A stretch of DNA of 64,000 bases, taken from Algoriphagus kandeliae. Lineage in GTDB: Bacteria > Bacteroidota > Bacteroidia > Cytophagales > Cyclobacteriaceae. How positions within the stretch are numbered: the first letter of the stretch is position 1; each line of letters opens with the position of its first letter. The stretch is from the NCBI RefSeq assembly GCF_004571135.1, contig NZ_SPSB01000004.1, forward strand, positions 248,001 through 312,000, written 5' to 3'. This document shows positions 1 to 9,848 of this stretch, in pieces. The translations under genes and the position numbers were made by a program. The notes beneath the pieces were generated by a model. The model saw only the letters and a list, made by a program, of their open reading frames with translations, had not been told where the DNA came from and ran no database searches.

Positions 1-73
1 CCTTAGTCATGGTAGCCACATCATCCATTAAGGTTGCGATATCATCAAATAGTGCAAATAATCCAGAAGCCAT
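1..73 (-). CDS. DUF808 family membrane protein, N-terminal fragment
   Basis: Only the first 24 codons are inside the window; the gene continues off the left edge. The ATG lies at 71-73 on the minus strand. The peptide starts MASGLFALFDDIATLMDD and continues with VATMTK, which matches the conserved N-terminus of the DUF808 (YedI-like) inner-membrane family. Function of that family is unknown. Identification rests only on this short but distinctive N-terminus. Confidence 0.7.
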   Translation of the reverse strand, partial: MASGLFALFDDIATLMDDVATMTK

Positions 74-75
74 GT

Positions 76-110
76 CGAATTAGGATTTACGAAATACGAA
101 TTACGAAACT
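76..110. repeat. CGTA-rich dispersed intergenic repeat
   Basis: Low-complexity sequence with repeated TTACGAA / ATACGAA words directly upstream of the DUF808 start codon. Similar strings occur near 49958, 50061, 50851, 53652, 54479 and 54603, always in gaps and mostly flush with a gene end. The rest of the 74-247 gap shows nothing recognisable. Confidence 0.5.
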
Positions 111-247
111 AAGGAGAAGTGAAGGTTTAAAATAGAATCCAGCCTTAATTTAAACTATTCCTGATTGAATCAATGAAATTTTAAATTCCTATAAGATCTA
201 GAAAAATTCAGAAGCTACATTTCACGCTACCTTTGAACTTTAAAACC

Positions 248-1147
248 TTACAACTCCTTAGGATCAAAAATCAGTGGAAAGAACTTCCCTTCCATTTTAT
301 GTCCTTTCGGAATCACAGGAACACCTTCCAAAAGTGGTTCATCGATATTGGATACGGTGCCATCAGCAAAGACATTCAAAACAAAGGCTTTTCGGGACCT
401 GTCTGAATAATTGGCAAAGCTCCCATGCACTAAAAGTGGATGATGAAAAGCCGCATAACCTGCTTTCAGAGGAATAGCCACTGGTTTAAAATCAGCCTTT
501 TGCTCTTCAGTCATCATGGCCATCAAGCCATCCATTTCACCTGCCAGTGCAGGTTTTTCTAAAAGTCCCCAACGATGCGACCCCGGCACATACTGGAGAC
601 AACCGTTTTCTTCTGTGGCATCATCCAGTCCACACCAGCAGGTCAAGTGCTGCATCTCGATTGTTCGAGTCCAGTAGCTGTAATCCTGATGCCAGGCGAC
701 ATTCCCACCATGATGGGCAGGTTTGCAAAAAAGCTGATCATGCCAAAAGCGAACAGCTCTATCTCCCAGCAATTGAGAAGCAGCCATGCGAAAAGCTGGA
801 TTCCAAATCACATCGTGAAAAGCCTCAGCTATTCGCCAATGTCCCAAGGAATGAAAAAGCACCTTGTTTGGATCCCCGGATTCATTGCTGTGAAATTCAT
901 GAAATAGATGATGAAGCGGATGCTTGGGATCCATGACCTCATCAAGCGCTTTTTTTAGGGTTTCGATTTGTTTTTCATCCAAAAGCTTGATGCCTGCTAA
1001 ATATCCATTCTCCTCAAAAAACTGAATCTGCTCCGGACTGAGGCGATATTGATCCCAATCGGAGGCAGTTTTAGGCTGAAGAAACAGATCAGTAATAGGG
1101 TGATGAAAATCGGCGAGGTCTTGCATGGATTCTGAGCTATTGAACAA
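248..1147 (-). CDS. Phytanoyl-CoA dioxygenase (PhyH) family protein
   Basis: A 299-residue protein of the PhyH family of Fe(II)/2-oxoglutarate-dependent oxygenases, likely cytosolic. The metal-binding HxD is seen in AWHQDYSYW near residue 153. The distal His is in HHPLLVHGSF near residue 240, followed by the Arg of SDRSRKAF that should bind 2-oxoglutarate. CGLDDATEENGCLQYVPGSH is the typical PhyH core. Length fits the family. The substrate cannot be told from sequence; members hydroxylate fatty acyl-CoAs, osmolytes or small metabolites. It lies 52 nt downstream of the M48 protease gene on the same strand and may be co-transcribed with it. Confidence 0.85.
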   Translation of the reverse strand: MFNSSESMQDLADFHHPITDLFLQPKTASDWDQYRLSPEQIQFFEENGYLAGIKLLDEKQIETLKKALDEVMDPKHPLHHLFHEFHSNESGDPNKVLFHSLGHWRIAEAFHDVIWNPAFRMAASQLLGDRAVRFWHDQLFCKPAHHGGNVAWHQDYSYWTRTIEMQHLTCWCGLDDATEENGCLQYVPGSHRWGLLEKPALAGEMDGLMAMMTEEQKADFKPVAIPLKAGYAAFHHPLLVHGSFANYSDRSRKAFVLNVFADGTVSNIDEPLLEGVPVIPKGHKMEGKFFPLIFDPKEL

Positions 1148-1199
1148 ATTTGAAGTTAAAAAATCTTGTTATGATTTCCTTTCTTCTTTTCTCATTCAT

Positions 1200-2432
1200 T
1201 TAGCTTTCTAGCCTCTGCAACCTTTGAAGCAATGGCGGATGTGAATAATTCACAAACACATACCAAGGGTGTGGATTTATATTGCTGAGTGTTTTGACCG
1301 ATAAAGTTTTGAGTGCCTCAGCTAGAGGCTTTCCTGCAAAAGTTTCCTTAGCAAAAGCATCTGCCTCAAATTCATTTTTTCGGCTGAGCCAATTCATCCC
1401 TATACCGATGATCATTGAAATCGGAGAAAAAAGCATTGTAAAGCCAATGATATTCAGTTGGGCTGACCATTCTTGCCCACCTAGAGCCAGACTCATAGCT
1501 TCACTGAAAATAAATTGGGAAAGTAGAAAAAGAAGCAAACCAACTTGTAAAATCGAAGTAATCATTCCCAAAATGATATGCTTCTTTTTGTAGTGTCCAA
1601 TTTCATGTGCCAATACTGCAACCAACTCATCCGGTGGATGCTGATCCAATAAAGTATCATAAAGGACCACCTTCTTTCTTTTTCCAAAACCGGAAAAAAA
1701 GGCATTCGCTTTTGCAGAGCGCTTGCTTCCATCCATCACGAAAATATTGTCCAAGGGGAAGGACACGGATTTGGCATAATGAATAATCTTTTGCTTAAGT
1801 TCTCCATCCTCAAGGGGTGTGAGTTTATTGAATAAGGGCAAAATCCAAGCCGTGTAAAACAGGTTAATCAGAATCATAAAAGTGGCAGCCACCAACCAAA
1901 ATATCCACCAAAAGTGGGGGCCCATTTTATGAATCAACCCCAAAAAAACAAGCAATAATCCTCCTCCTATCAAAAGACTGAGGACATATCCTTTGAGTTT
2001 ATCACTGAAGAAAGTCTGAAAAGTGGTTTTGTTAAAACCATATTTTTCTTCGATAACAAAGGTGCTGTAATAGTCAAAAGGCAAGCTTATAATATCTGAG
2101 CCTATGAAAATCAAAGCGAAAAAAGCTACCGAATGAATCAGCGGATTTTCGAAATAAGTACCTACCCAGGTATCGATCGCTCCAAACCAGCCATTCCAAA
2201 TAAACAAAAGCGTCAACACGAAAGAAAATACTCCTGAAATAAGGCCAAAGCGGAAATTTTCGAGTTGATAAGCTTTGGATTCTTTCAATTTATCCTGACT
2301 CAAATATTCTGACAGGGTCTTTGGAATAGCAGGAATTGGCTGCTTAACATTAAGAAAACTGAGGGCTTTCTCAACCAAAAACCCAAAGACCAACACCCCT
2401 ACGAGTAGGTATTTTAAATTCTCCGGACTCAT
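1200..2432 (-). CDS. M48 family zinc metallopeptidase (Ste24/CAAX-protease-like)
   Basis: A 410-residue integral membrane protease. The zinc-binding HExxH is in AVLAHEIGHYKKKH near residue 276, and the third ligand Glu is in the downstream NEFEADAFA segment near residue 354. There are four hydrophobic segments before the catalytic domain and two after it, the Ste24p/CAAX layout. In bacteria this subgroup is thought to act in membrane-protein quality control; the natural substrate here is unknown. It starts 9 nt after the PorP/SprF stop codon, so the two are probably one transcript. Confidence 0.9.
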   Translation of the reverse strand: MSPENLKYLLVGVLVFGFLVEKALSFLNVKQPIPAIPKTLSEYLSQDKLKESKAYQLENFRFGLISGVFSFVLTLLFIWNGWFGAIDTWVGTYFENPLIHSVAFFALIFIGSDIISLPFDYYSTFVIEEKYGFNKTTFQTFFSDKLKGYVLSLLIGGGLLLVFLGLIHKMGPHFWWIFWLVAATFMILINLFYTAWILPLFNKLTPLEDGELKQKIIHYAKSVSFPLDNIFVMDGSKRSAKANAFFSGFGKRKKVVLYDTLLDQHPPDELVAVLAHEIGHYKKKHIILGMITSILQVGLLLFLLSQFIFSEAMSLALGGQEWSAQLNIIGFTMLFSPISMIIGIGMNWLSRKNEFEADAFAKETFAGKPLAEALKTLSVKTLSNINPHPWYVFVNYSHPPLLQRLQRLES

Positions 2433-2441
2433 GTACTGATT

Positions 2442-3488
2442 TTAAAATTTCGGACAAGGTAAAACAGTGTCCCTTCGCAATGGCTTGCCTTGATAGCTGT
2501 TAGGAAGGGTCCAGGATACACTGAGTTCGTGTGCTCCACCGGATTGAATTCCCAATTGGGAAACGGTATAATCGAAACTATAGCCAATATTCAAACCATT
2601 TAGCAGGTTAACTCCCACCATCATTACGATTGCGTCTCGGTTACTTTGATTATTTACTGGTTTATAAGGAAGACCTCTATACCATAATCCAAATACAATA
2701 GGCTCAACATAAAAATAGGCTCCGACGTCCAATTGTTCGAATGGGCCTTGACGCTTGTAGTTAAATGTTGGAGTCAAAGATCTTTGTTTACGTGCATGAG
2801 TAAAGTCTCCGCGATAACCTCCCTCTCCCAATGGAATTCTGTAACCTCCATGAAGTGAAAACTTAGCAGGAAGCGGGCTTAACCCATCCACAAAGGACTG
2901 ATTAGGCTGATTTACATGATGAGCAGATAATCCCAGCCAGAAATTTTCTGTAAAAAACAATCCACCTACTGAAAGAGAAAGCATGCTTACTGGATCTCCC
3001 AATCCAGGGATATCCGTACCTGGAAGCAATGGCCCGAAGGGATCATTGGGATTGATTTCATTGGCAAAAACTAAGTTTTCATAAAAACCAATCTCTCTTC
3101 GAATATAAGTTGCTTGAAATCCTGGACGGAAATAGGAATTCTGTCCCAATTTCAATTCATAAGAAGCCATTCCAGAAATACTCGTAGATCGAAGTTTGGA
3201 CGCTCCTTCCGTATCCTGCATCACATGGACTCCTAATCCAATATTATTATTAGGAAGATAAGTATCATAAAATGCAGAGAAAGTAGTGAACTGGGCATCA
3301 ATACTCGGCCATTGATTCCGATAGTTGAAGCCAACTCTACCTGTCAGTTCTCCTCCAGCCATCGCAGGGTTAAGATACAATGGGGCAGCATAATATTGGC
3401 TATATTGCGGATCCTGAGCTAAAGCCCGTCCCGATAATGCCAAAAGCATTCCCACAAAAAAAACAAGTTTCAGAGAAGACCGTAACAA
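2442..3488 (-). CDS. PorP/SprF family type IX secretion membrane protein
   Basis: A 348-residue outer-membrane protein with a signal peptide ending ALAQ (residues 1-25), followed by DPQYSQYYAAPLYLNPAMAG, the N-terminal signature of the PorP/SprF family. These beta-barrels are linked to type IX secretion and to surface attachment of proteins with gliding-type C-terminal domains. Consistent with this, it is divergent from a 1837-aa protein carrying such a domain, only 83 bp away. The start is TTG at 3486-3488: an in-frame TAA lies just upstream, and the next ATG (residue 14) would destroy the signal peptide. Which PorP/SprF paralogue it is cannot be decided here. Confidence 0.9.
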   Translation of the reverse strand: MLRSSLKLVFFVGMLLALSGRALAQDPQYSQYYAAPLYLNPAMAGGELTGRVGFNYRNQWPSIDAQFTTFSAFYDTYLPNNNIGLGVHVMQDTEGASKLRSTSISGMASYELKLGQNSYFRPGFQATYIRREIGFYENLVFANEINPNDPFGPLLPGTDIPGLGDPVSMLSLSVGGLFFTENFWLGLSAHHVNQPNQSFVDGLSPLPAKFSLHGGYRIPLGEGGYRGDFTHARKQRSLTPTFNYKRQGPFEQLDVGAYFYVEPIVFGLWYRGLPYKPVNNQSNRDAIVMMVGVNLLNGLNIGYSFDYTVSQLGIQSGGAHELSVSWTLPNSYQGKPLRRDTVLPCPKF

Positions 3489-3521
3489 GGAATTGTTCGT
3501 TTATTTGAGTACTCAGTCAGC

Positions 3522-3556
3522 TTCTAAAACGTTTTAGTGTTAAGCTTGTTTTAGAA
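3522..3556. promoter_or_regulatory. Palindromic operator-like sequence between divergent genes
   Basis: A perfect 14-bp palindrome CTAAAACGTTTTAG spans 3524-3537. Its left half extended (TTCTAAAAC, 3522-3530) is also inverted against GTTTTAGAA at 3548-3556, giving three half-sites. It occupies the 83-bp gap between the divergent porP/sprF-like gene and the 1837-aa surface protein gene. It looks like a shared regulator binding site; no regulator is known. Confidence 0.4.
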
Positions 3557-3571
3557 AGCAGTTGGAAAAAT

Positions 3572-6500
3572 ATGAAAAGCAGACCGCATTCCATACATAT
3601 CACGCTTTTTTTCATCCTCTTTTTTGGATTTGGGCTTGTCCAAACTGGATTTGGTCAGGGCTTTAATGACAACGAGTGGATTTTTGGTTATTGTGAAGGA
3701 AGTTCAGAAAACAGCTATTTATCTTTTGGTAAGGGAGAAAATCCTACCGTTCAGACACTTCCCGGAACTGTTATCATCGATAAGTTTAGCAATGCTCTTG
3801 CCATTGATCCTATTACTGGTCAACCTCTCTTCTATTCCAATGGCTCCATCGTCTATGATTACAGCGCCTCACCTATTCAGGGTCAAGTAGGCAATCTCAA
3901 TGGTCCAATTGATACCCGTCAGCAAGTGGCTACGGGATTCTTGAGCTACGAACCGGATGGAGATAAGTTGTTTTACCTTTTTTATGTTTCTCCAGCGGGT
4001 CAACTTCTCTATTCCTTAATTGATATGAATGCCCCGGGGCAAGCTACTGGAAATGAACGTCCTTTAGGTGAAATCATTGAGCAAGATGAATTTATAGGAA
4101 ATGCACAGGGCGCGATTTTGGTTGTCAAAACACCTGCTTCTCCTTCCTACCTAATTAGCTTCAATGGTGGAAATCTCATTGCCAGGAGATTGGAAGCTAC
4201 TGCAGGGGATTTCACACAAACGGATACCGAAGCTATCCCTTTTACCCCTAAAGCCATTGTTTTTGACCCGGATAGAGGTGAATTGATTTTAATTCCTGAG
4301 AATACAGGAGATGATATTTTAGTTCTAGATTTCAATACCTCTTCTGGAAATTTTGGAAATCCGCGACCTATATCCAATAGCGGAGGAGCTGATCCAATTG
4401 AAGGGGCAGCATTCTCTCCAGATGGGAATTTTATTTACTTCTCCAGAGGAAATGAATTACTCCGAGTTCCTACATCGGATCTTTCGGCTACTCCTGAAGT
4501 AATTCCCTTAGACCCTGCTCCATCCAGTATTTATGACATGAAAGTAGGGCCCGACGGAGAATTGTATTTTCTGTACGAGGAAGTTGATGGGGGGCCTCAA
4601 TTGATGGGTAAGGTTGAAAATCCAAATGAAGAGGATTTAGCAGCGATAACCGTCGATATTGATCCATTTACAGGCACGGATTTTTGCGGAACCATATTCC
4701 CTGTTTTTGGTCCAAATGCGGATATAAGTCCTACTGTTGATTTTACCTGGACACCGGATGAGCCTTGCGCAAATAACCCTATCCAATTAGTCAGTGAAAT
4801 TCTTCCAGAGAATTATCAGCCGGTATCTTTCAATTGGGAATTCAATCCTCCTTTGACAGATTCTGATGGAAACCCCGTCCCTGCGGATTATACCCAAGAG
4901 CATTTCTTGGTCCCAGCTGATGCAACTCAGGAGCAATCGATCTCGGTAACTTTGACCGTCACGTTTGCGGATGGACAATCAGTACCTGTGACCCGTGACA
5001 TTACCCTTACAGAAAATAATCTCGAAGCAGATTTCACCCCAGCAGATACCACCATTTGTGAAGGACAATGCGTGGATATCAGTGCTCTTCTTCAAGCTCA
5101 AAACGCTGCTGGCCAGCAGGATGGAGAGGCTCCGGGAGGAAATATGGATCAGTACGAGTATTTCTGGTCCAATTATAAAGATGAAGGCTGGACTAGTCGA
5201 CAGGAAAACGAAGTTTGTTTACCAGGCACCTATTGGGTTCTAGTCCGAGAACAAGGTTCTAGTTGCTATGCCTATGCTGAAATCGATGTAAAAGTTTGGG
5301 ATTTACAGGATCAGAGTAATGGAATCTGGTATTTCGGAAATGGTGCTGGTTTGAACTTCAATCCGGACCCTGATGATGAGACAGTACCAGTACCAAGGCC
5401 TATTGATTCCCCTCACCCCCAAAATATCCCAGCAGGTACCACAACTATTACTGATTCCAGTGGGGAGGTTCTGTTTTTTACTGACGGAGAATCCGTTTGG
5501 GACTTAAATGGAAACCTAATGGAAAATGGGGACAATATTGGAGGGGACAACACCTCTTCCCAGTCCGTTATCGCGGTAGCTGTTCCCGAAGAACCAACAT
5601 TATATTATCTATTTACCACACAAGCCACAGCCAATGGCACCAACGAGGTGAAATTCTCCCTCATCGATATCAAAGCAGAAAATCCATCTGGAGTTGGTAA
5701 TGTAGTAACGAAAGACAATTTTCTGTTCAGCCCCTCCACCGAGCAATCAGCAGCTTTAGTAAATGGCGATACGACTTGGGTACTTTTTCACGAATTGGGA
5801 AATAATACCTTCCGAGCCTATCCTGTTTCAACTGAAGGTATCGGACAACCGGTTTTCAGTTCTGTAGGAAGTAATCACGGATTCAACGCTGGCGTAGGGG
5901 CCATGAAATTCAGTCCTGATGGTGAAAAAGTTGCCGTAACCATTTCTGAAGGTGGCTGTAATCGATTAGAAATTTTTGATTTCAATGCCGATACCGGAGA
6001 ACTCACCGAATATGCCCTGTTAGATTTAGGCTGTGATGGAGAAGTCTATGGTTTGGAATTTTCTGATAGCGGAGATAAAGTTTTTGTCTCCTACCGAAAC
6101 GGAGGACCGGGAATTGAAGAGTTTACCATACGGCCTGTAAATGATGAAGACGATCCGGATTCGGCCACTTGTCCTTCCTGTTTTGGAAATGCTTCTTCTC
6201 GACCACAAATCGAATCCTGTATTTTATCAAATCGGAATACGGTAAGTGGAACAGGCGGATTGGATTTGGGAGCCTTGCAAATTGGACCTGATGGCAATGT
6301 GTATGTGGCTGTAGTCGGCTCCAACCAAATCGGTCAAATACTTGTCGGAGCAGGTTGTAATTCCACCAGCTCTTTCAATCAGGATTCCGTGGAGCCAATG
6401 CCTGGAACAACAAATCTTGGTCTCCCCTCTTTTGCACAATTAGGTGGAAGTTCGATTCCTGAACCAGCCCTAGCAGGCCCTCCAAGGCTTTGTTTGGACC

Positions 6501-9085
6501 CAGATGCAGGTGCAACGGCACTTTTCGAAGGAGGAGGCGAACCGGATATTGACAGTTATTTCTGGACTATTACTCATGAAGACGGAACTGTGATCTTGCA
6601 AGATTTTGGAGGTCCTGGAGATCAGTTTCAGACTTTGGAGCAGATTTTTGACACACCAGGACTTTACACGGTAAATTTGAACGTAACTCGTTGTGCTACT
6701 CCGGATTATTATGACGCTAGTTTGGAGATTCAAATTGATGCTCCACCTACTTTAACTTTGGAATCGGATATCACCCTATGCTCCGGAAATCCTGTAGAAC
6801 TTACAGCAATTGAAGGGTATGATCCTTCTGAAGGGCTCTATGATTTCTTATGGACCAATTCGGCCGGTCAGGTATTTGGAGATGAAAATTCCAATACGAT
6901 TACGGTTGATGAAGAAAGTATTTACACCGTACAAGTGACGTATCGATTGCCTGATGGACTTTCTGATGAGGAAGCTGCACTATTTGAAACTTGTCCAGCT
7001 ACTGCAGAAGTTTTTGTAGGCCCAGCATTCGAATTCGATATCAATCAAGATGCGCAGGAGGTCTGTTATGAAGATTTTGTCATCAACTTTGCTCCTGACA
7101 CACCTATTTCCGGAGAATGGTATTTTGAGCAAAATCAAGACGGAAACCCAGTATTGATTGGTGAATTTTTCGAGTTAGCATTAAATGTAAGTTCACTTCC
7201 TGGTCCTGGAAATTATGAGATTATTTTCATCACCGAAGACCCGATTTTAGATGGATGTACTGTTGAAAAGCGGGTGGATTTGATCGTAAATGAGCTTCCA
7301 CTATTCACAGCCACTCAAAGTAGTCCAGCTACTGATTGTTCGACAGCAGATGGGGGATTTGAAATATCCATTCAGGGGAATGCCAACACAGTTACTATTC
7401 AAGAAACAGGAGATATTTTCAATAATGTCAATGCTGGGGATGTGATTCCTGTCCCGGATCTTCTTCCTGGAGTTTATACGATAGAGGCCGAAAATAATTT
7501 TGGATGTACCTATATTGGAACTGTCACGGTTGAAAATAATAATCCGCCGGTGGAATATACTTTCACAGTTACTTCAACAGATGAAACTTGTGGTCCATCT
7601 GGCGTGGAACCGGGATCAATCACTATTTCTTTTGATAATGGAATCCCATCAGGAGGAACCTATGTGATTACTCGACAAGGTGATGGTCAAGAATTTACTG
7701 GTTCTTTACCAAATCAGGCATCTTTTGATGTTCAAGTTCCCTATGGTGATTATGCTGTAGAAATCCTCGATCCTACCAATTGCAGTATTCCTGATCCCGC
7801 GATTTATTCCATTGCTCAAAAATTCACCGTGAATTTTTCAGTTCCAACTGATTTCACAGCCTGTGAAAATTTCACCTTCCAACCCGAGCCTTCGGAAAAC
7901 ATAACGTTCACCTTATTGAATAATACGGGGAATTCTATTGCTCCAGACGGAGATGGAAATTTCACCATAACTCAAACTGGACTTTATACCATGCGAGGGG
8001 AAGATCCTACAGGGGAAAACTGCCCATTGGAAATACCGATAAATGCTACTATTACTCAACCAATTCAGTTTCAACTAGACGGACCCATCGTAGACTGTCA
8101 GGCAGGTGTCGCCTATGAGGCAGTCCTAACTAATGCAGACCCTGCTGATGTTTTATTTTTATGGAAAGATGATTTGGGTGTTATTGTAGGTCGTCAACAA
8201 CGATTTGTTCCTCCTCGTGAAGGTGATTACAGCCTAGAAGTTCAGCCAGCTTCAGGTGCCCAATGCCAAGGAAACTCCATTCCATTTACTGCAGTAGTTT
8301 TGGATGAAGATGTCGATGTGGAATTGGATGTCACTCCATTCTGCGGAGAAGTGACTAGCACCACTATTTTGGTTTCTGCTGATTTGACCAATGTGGCTAA
8401 TATCGAATGGTATTCTGTCCAAGGCGGAACGCGAACTCGAATTCCGCAATTCGATGATCTACCTATCGTTGAAGTGAATCAGGAAGGAACTTATGAAGTA
8501 ATTTTGAGAAGTGCAGCTGGATGTGATATCGGAAGAGCAAGCGGCTTGGTTGTAAGATCTACAATTATTCCTCCGGTAGTTCCAACAGGTTTTACCATTT
8601 GTGCCGTCGAAGGAGTAACTACGAGTATCGATCCGGGGGATTATGATAATTATACCTGGATCTTAAATGGAGAAGTTGTGTCTAATGAGGCCATATTTAC
8701 ACCTTCCCTACCTGGGGTTTATGAAGTGATCGTCTCCGATAATTTAGGATGTGAATATGTAGAAACCTTTGAGGTTTTTGAAGACTGCGATCTTAAAGTC
8801 ATTTTCCCTACAGGGGTGGTTCTTGGGGACGAGAATCGAAATTTTGTTATTTATGCCAATGAATACATCGACGAAGCAGAGGTTTTTGTCTTCAACCGAT
8901 GGGGGGAATTGATTTTCCACTGTTCTCATGAAAACTTAGAACCAGCTCAGCCTTTCTGCCCTTGGGATGGTCAAGTTAATGGAAAATTGGTGCCCAATGG
9001 AACATATGCCGTAGTCGTGAAGTTTACCAGTAGAGATCAAAACTTAACCGAACAACAAGTCAAAGCAATTACGATTATTCAATAG
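3572..9085 (+). CDS. Giant secreted protein, two propeller-like modules plus gliding-type (CHU_C) C-terminal domain
   Basis: A 1837-residue protein with a signal peptide (residues 1-29, ending GFGQ). Two homologous propeller-like modules begin near residues 34 (NEWIFGYCEGS) and 584 (NGIWYFGNGAGL), separated by a PKD/Ig-like stretch with paired cysteines. From residue ~969 (GPPRLCLDPDAG) to the end it shares its whole architecture with the two paralogues downstream: PKD-like, LWTNSAGQ-type and Cys-rich Ig-like repeats. It ends in a CHU_C/type B sorting domain (VFVFNRWGELIF, then CPWDGQVNGKLVPNGTYAVVV). It is predicted to be exported by T9SS to the cell surface or medium. The ligand or role is unknown; related proteins act in adhesion or gliding. 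Confidence 0.85.
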   Translation: MKSRPHSIHITLFFILFFGFGLVQTGFGQGFNDNEWIFGYCEGSSENSYLSFGKGENPTVQTLPGTVIIDKFSNALAIDPITGQPLFYSNGSIVYDYSASPIQGQVGNLNGPIDTRQQVATGFLSYEPDGDKLFYLFYVSPAGQLLYSLIDMNAPGQATGNERPLGEIIEQDEFIGNAQGAILVVKTPASPSYLISFNGGNLIARRLEATAGDFTQTDTEAIPFTPKAIVFDPDRGELILIPENTGDDILVLDFNTSSGNFGNPRPISNSGGADPIEGAAFSPDGNFIYFSRGNELLRVPTSDLSATPEVIPLDPAPSSIYDMKVGPDGELYFLYEEVDGGPQLMGKVENPNEEDLAAITVDIDPFTGTDFCGTIFPVFGPNADISPTVDFTWTPDEPCANNPIQLVSEILPENYQPVSFNWEFNPPLTDSDGNPVPADYTQEHFLVPADATQEQSISVTLTVTFADGQSVPVTRDITLTENNLEADFTPADTTICEGQCVDISALLQAQNAAGQQDGEAPGGNMDQYEYFWSNYKDEGWTSRQENEVCLPGTYWVLVREQGSSCYAYAEIDVKVWDLQDQSNGIWYFGNGAGLNFNPDPDDETVPVPRPIDSPHPQNIPAGTTTITDSSGEVLFFTDGESVWDLNGNLMENGDNIGGDNTSSQSVIAVAVPEEPTLYYLFTTQATANGTNEVKFSLIDIKAENPSGVGNVVTKDNFLFSPSTEQSAALVNGDTTWVLFHELGNNTFRAYPVSTEGIGQPVFSSVGSNHGFNAGVGAMKFSPDGEKVAVTISEGGCNRLEIFDFNADTGELTEYALLDLGCDGEVYGLEFSDSGDKVFVSYRNGGPGIEEFTIRPVNDEDDPDSATCPSCFGNASSRPQIESCILSNRNTVSGTGGLDLGALQIGPDGNVYVAVVGSNQIGQILVGAGCNSTSSFNQDSVEPMPGTTNLGLPSFAQLGGSSIPEPALAGPPRLCLDPDAGATALFEGGGEPDIDSYFWTITHEDGTVILQDFGGPGDQFQTLEQIFDTPGLYTVNLNVTRCATPDYYDASLEIQIDAPPTLTLESDITLCSGNPVELTAIEGYDPSEGLYDFLWTNSAGQVFGDENSNTITVDEESIYTVQVTYRLPDGLSDEEAALFETCPATAEVFVGPAFEFDINQDAQEVCYEDFVINFAPDTPISGEWYFEQNQDGNPVLIGEFFELALNVSSLPGPGNYEIIFITEDPILDGCTVEKRVDLIVNELPLFTATQSSPATDCSTADGGFEISIQGNANTVTIQETGDIFNNVNAGDVIPVPDLLPGVYTIEAENNFGCTYIGTVTVENNNPPVEYTFTVTSTDETCGPSGVEPGSITISFDNGIPSGGTYVITRQGDGQEFTGSLPNQASFDVQVPYGDYAVEILDPTNCSIPDPAIYSIAQKFTVNFSVPTDFTACENFTFQPEPSENITFTLLNNTGNSIAPDGDGNFTITQTGLYTMRGEDPTGENCPLEIPINATITQPIQFQLDGPIVDCQAGVAYEAVLTNADPADVLFLWKDDLGVIVGRQQRFVPPREGDYSLEVQPASGAQCQGNSIPFTAVVLDEDVDVELDVTPFCGEVTSTTILVSADLTNVANIEWYSVQGGTRTRIPQFDDLPIVEVNQEGTYEVILRSAAGCDIGRASGLVVRSTIIPPVVPTGFTICAVEGVTTSIDPGDYDNYTWILNGEVVSNEAIFTPSLPGVYEVIVSDNLGCEYVETFEVFEDCDLKVIFPTGVVLGDENRNFVIYANEYIDEAEVFVFNRWGELIFHCSHENLEPAQPFCPWDGQVNGKLVPNGTYAVVVKFTSRDQNLTEQQVKAITIIQ

Positions 9086-9086
9086 T

Positions 9087-9839
9087 ATGTTAATTCTAAT
9101 TTCACCAGCCAAAACCCTCGATTACAGTACTCCCAAAATTGATAAATACAGTCAGCCTGACTTTACCACAGATATCAAATCCTTGGTGGGAGTCATGAAA
9201 AAAAAGTCAGCTAAAGATATTGCTAAGCTGATGTCTGTCAGTGAAAACTTAGCGCAGCTCAACGAGGAAAGGTACAAAACCTTTCAAAAGGATTTTACCC
9301 CTGATAACTCAAAGCAAGCGCTCCTGGCTTTCAAGGGCGATGTGTACACCAAAATAGATGTGGACAATTATTCGGAAGAAGATTTTGAGTTTGCGCAAGA
9401 ACATCTTCGGATACTTTCTGGATTATATGGGCTTTTGAAGCCTTTGGACTTAATTCAGCCTTACCGCCTGGAAATGGGGACTAAGTTAGAAACCAAAAAG
9501 GGCAAAAATCTATATGAATATTGGGACAAGAAAATTGCAAAGGCAATCAATGCTGCTGCTGAAGGTGCTCCAATTATCAACTTGGCTTCTCAAGAATATT
9601 TTAAGGCGGTAGATTTAAACACCTTAAAATCTCCCGTAATCAATATTCACTTCAAAGAGTATCGAGATGGAGAACATAAAGTAATCGGTCTTTTCGCGAA
9701 GCAAGCAAGAGGTAAGATGACCAATTTTGCCATCAAAAATCGGATCACATATCCAGAAGATTTGAAAACATTCAATGAGGAAGGTTATGAATTTTCAGAG
9801 CCATTGAGCTCTGATTCGGATTGGGTTTTTGTACGTTAA
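9087..9839 (+). CDS. yaaA: Peroxide stress protein YaaA (DUF328/UPF0246)
   Basis: A 250-residue cytosolic protein starting MLILISPAKTLDY, the hallmark of YaaA, with family motifs LSGLYGLLKPLDLIQPYRLEMGTK and NLASQEYFKAV. In E. coli YaaA lowers intracellular free iron and DNA damage during peroxide stress; it binds DNA in vitro. The ATG begins one nucleotide after the TAG of the giant surface protein, so it is almost certainly co-transcribed and may be translationally coupled. No functional reason for that pairing is apparent. A strong terminator follows at 9849. Confidence 0.95.
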   Translation: MLILISPAKTLDYSTPKIDKYSQPDFTTDIKSLVGVMKKKSAKDIAKLMSVSENLAQLNEERYKTFQKDFTPDNSKQALLAFKGDVYTKIDVDNYSEEDFEFAQEHLRILSGLYGLLKPLDLIQPYRLEMGTKLETKKGKNLYEYWDKKIAKAINAAAEGAPIINLASQEYFKAVDLNTLKSPVINIHFKEYRDGEHKVIGLFAKQARGKMTNFAIKNRITYPEDLKTFNEEGYEFSEPLSSDSDWVFVR

Positions 9840-9848
9840 AATTTTTCC

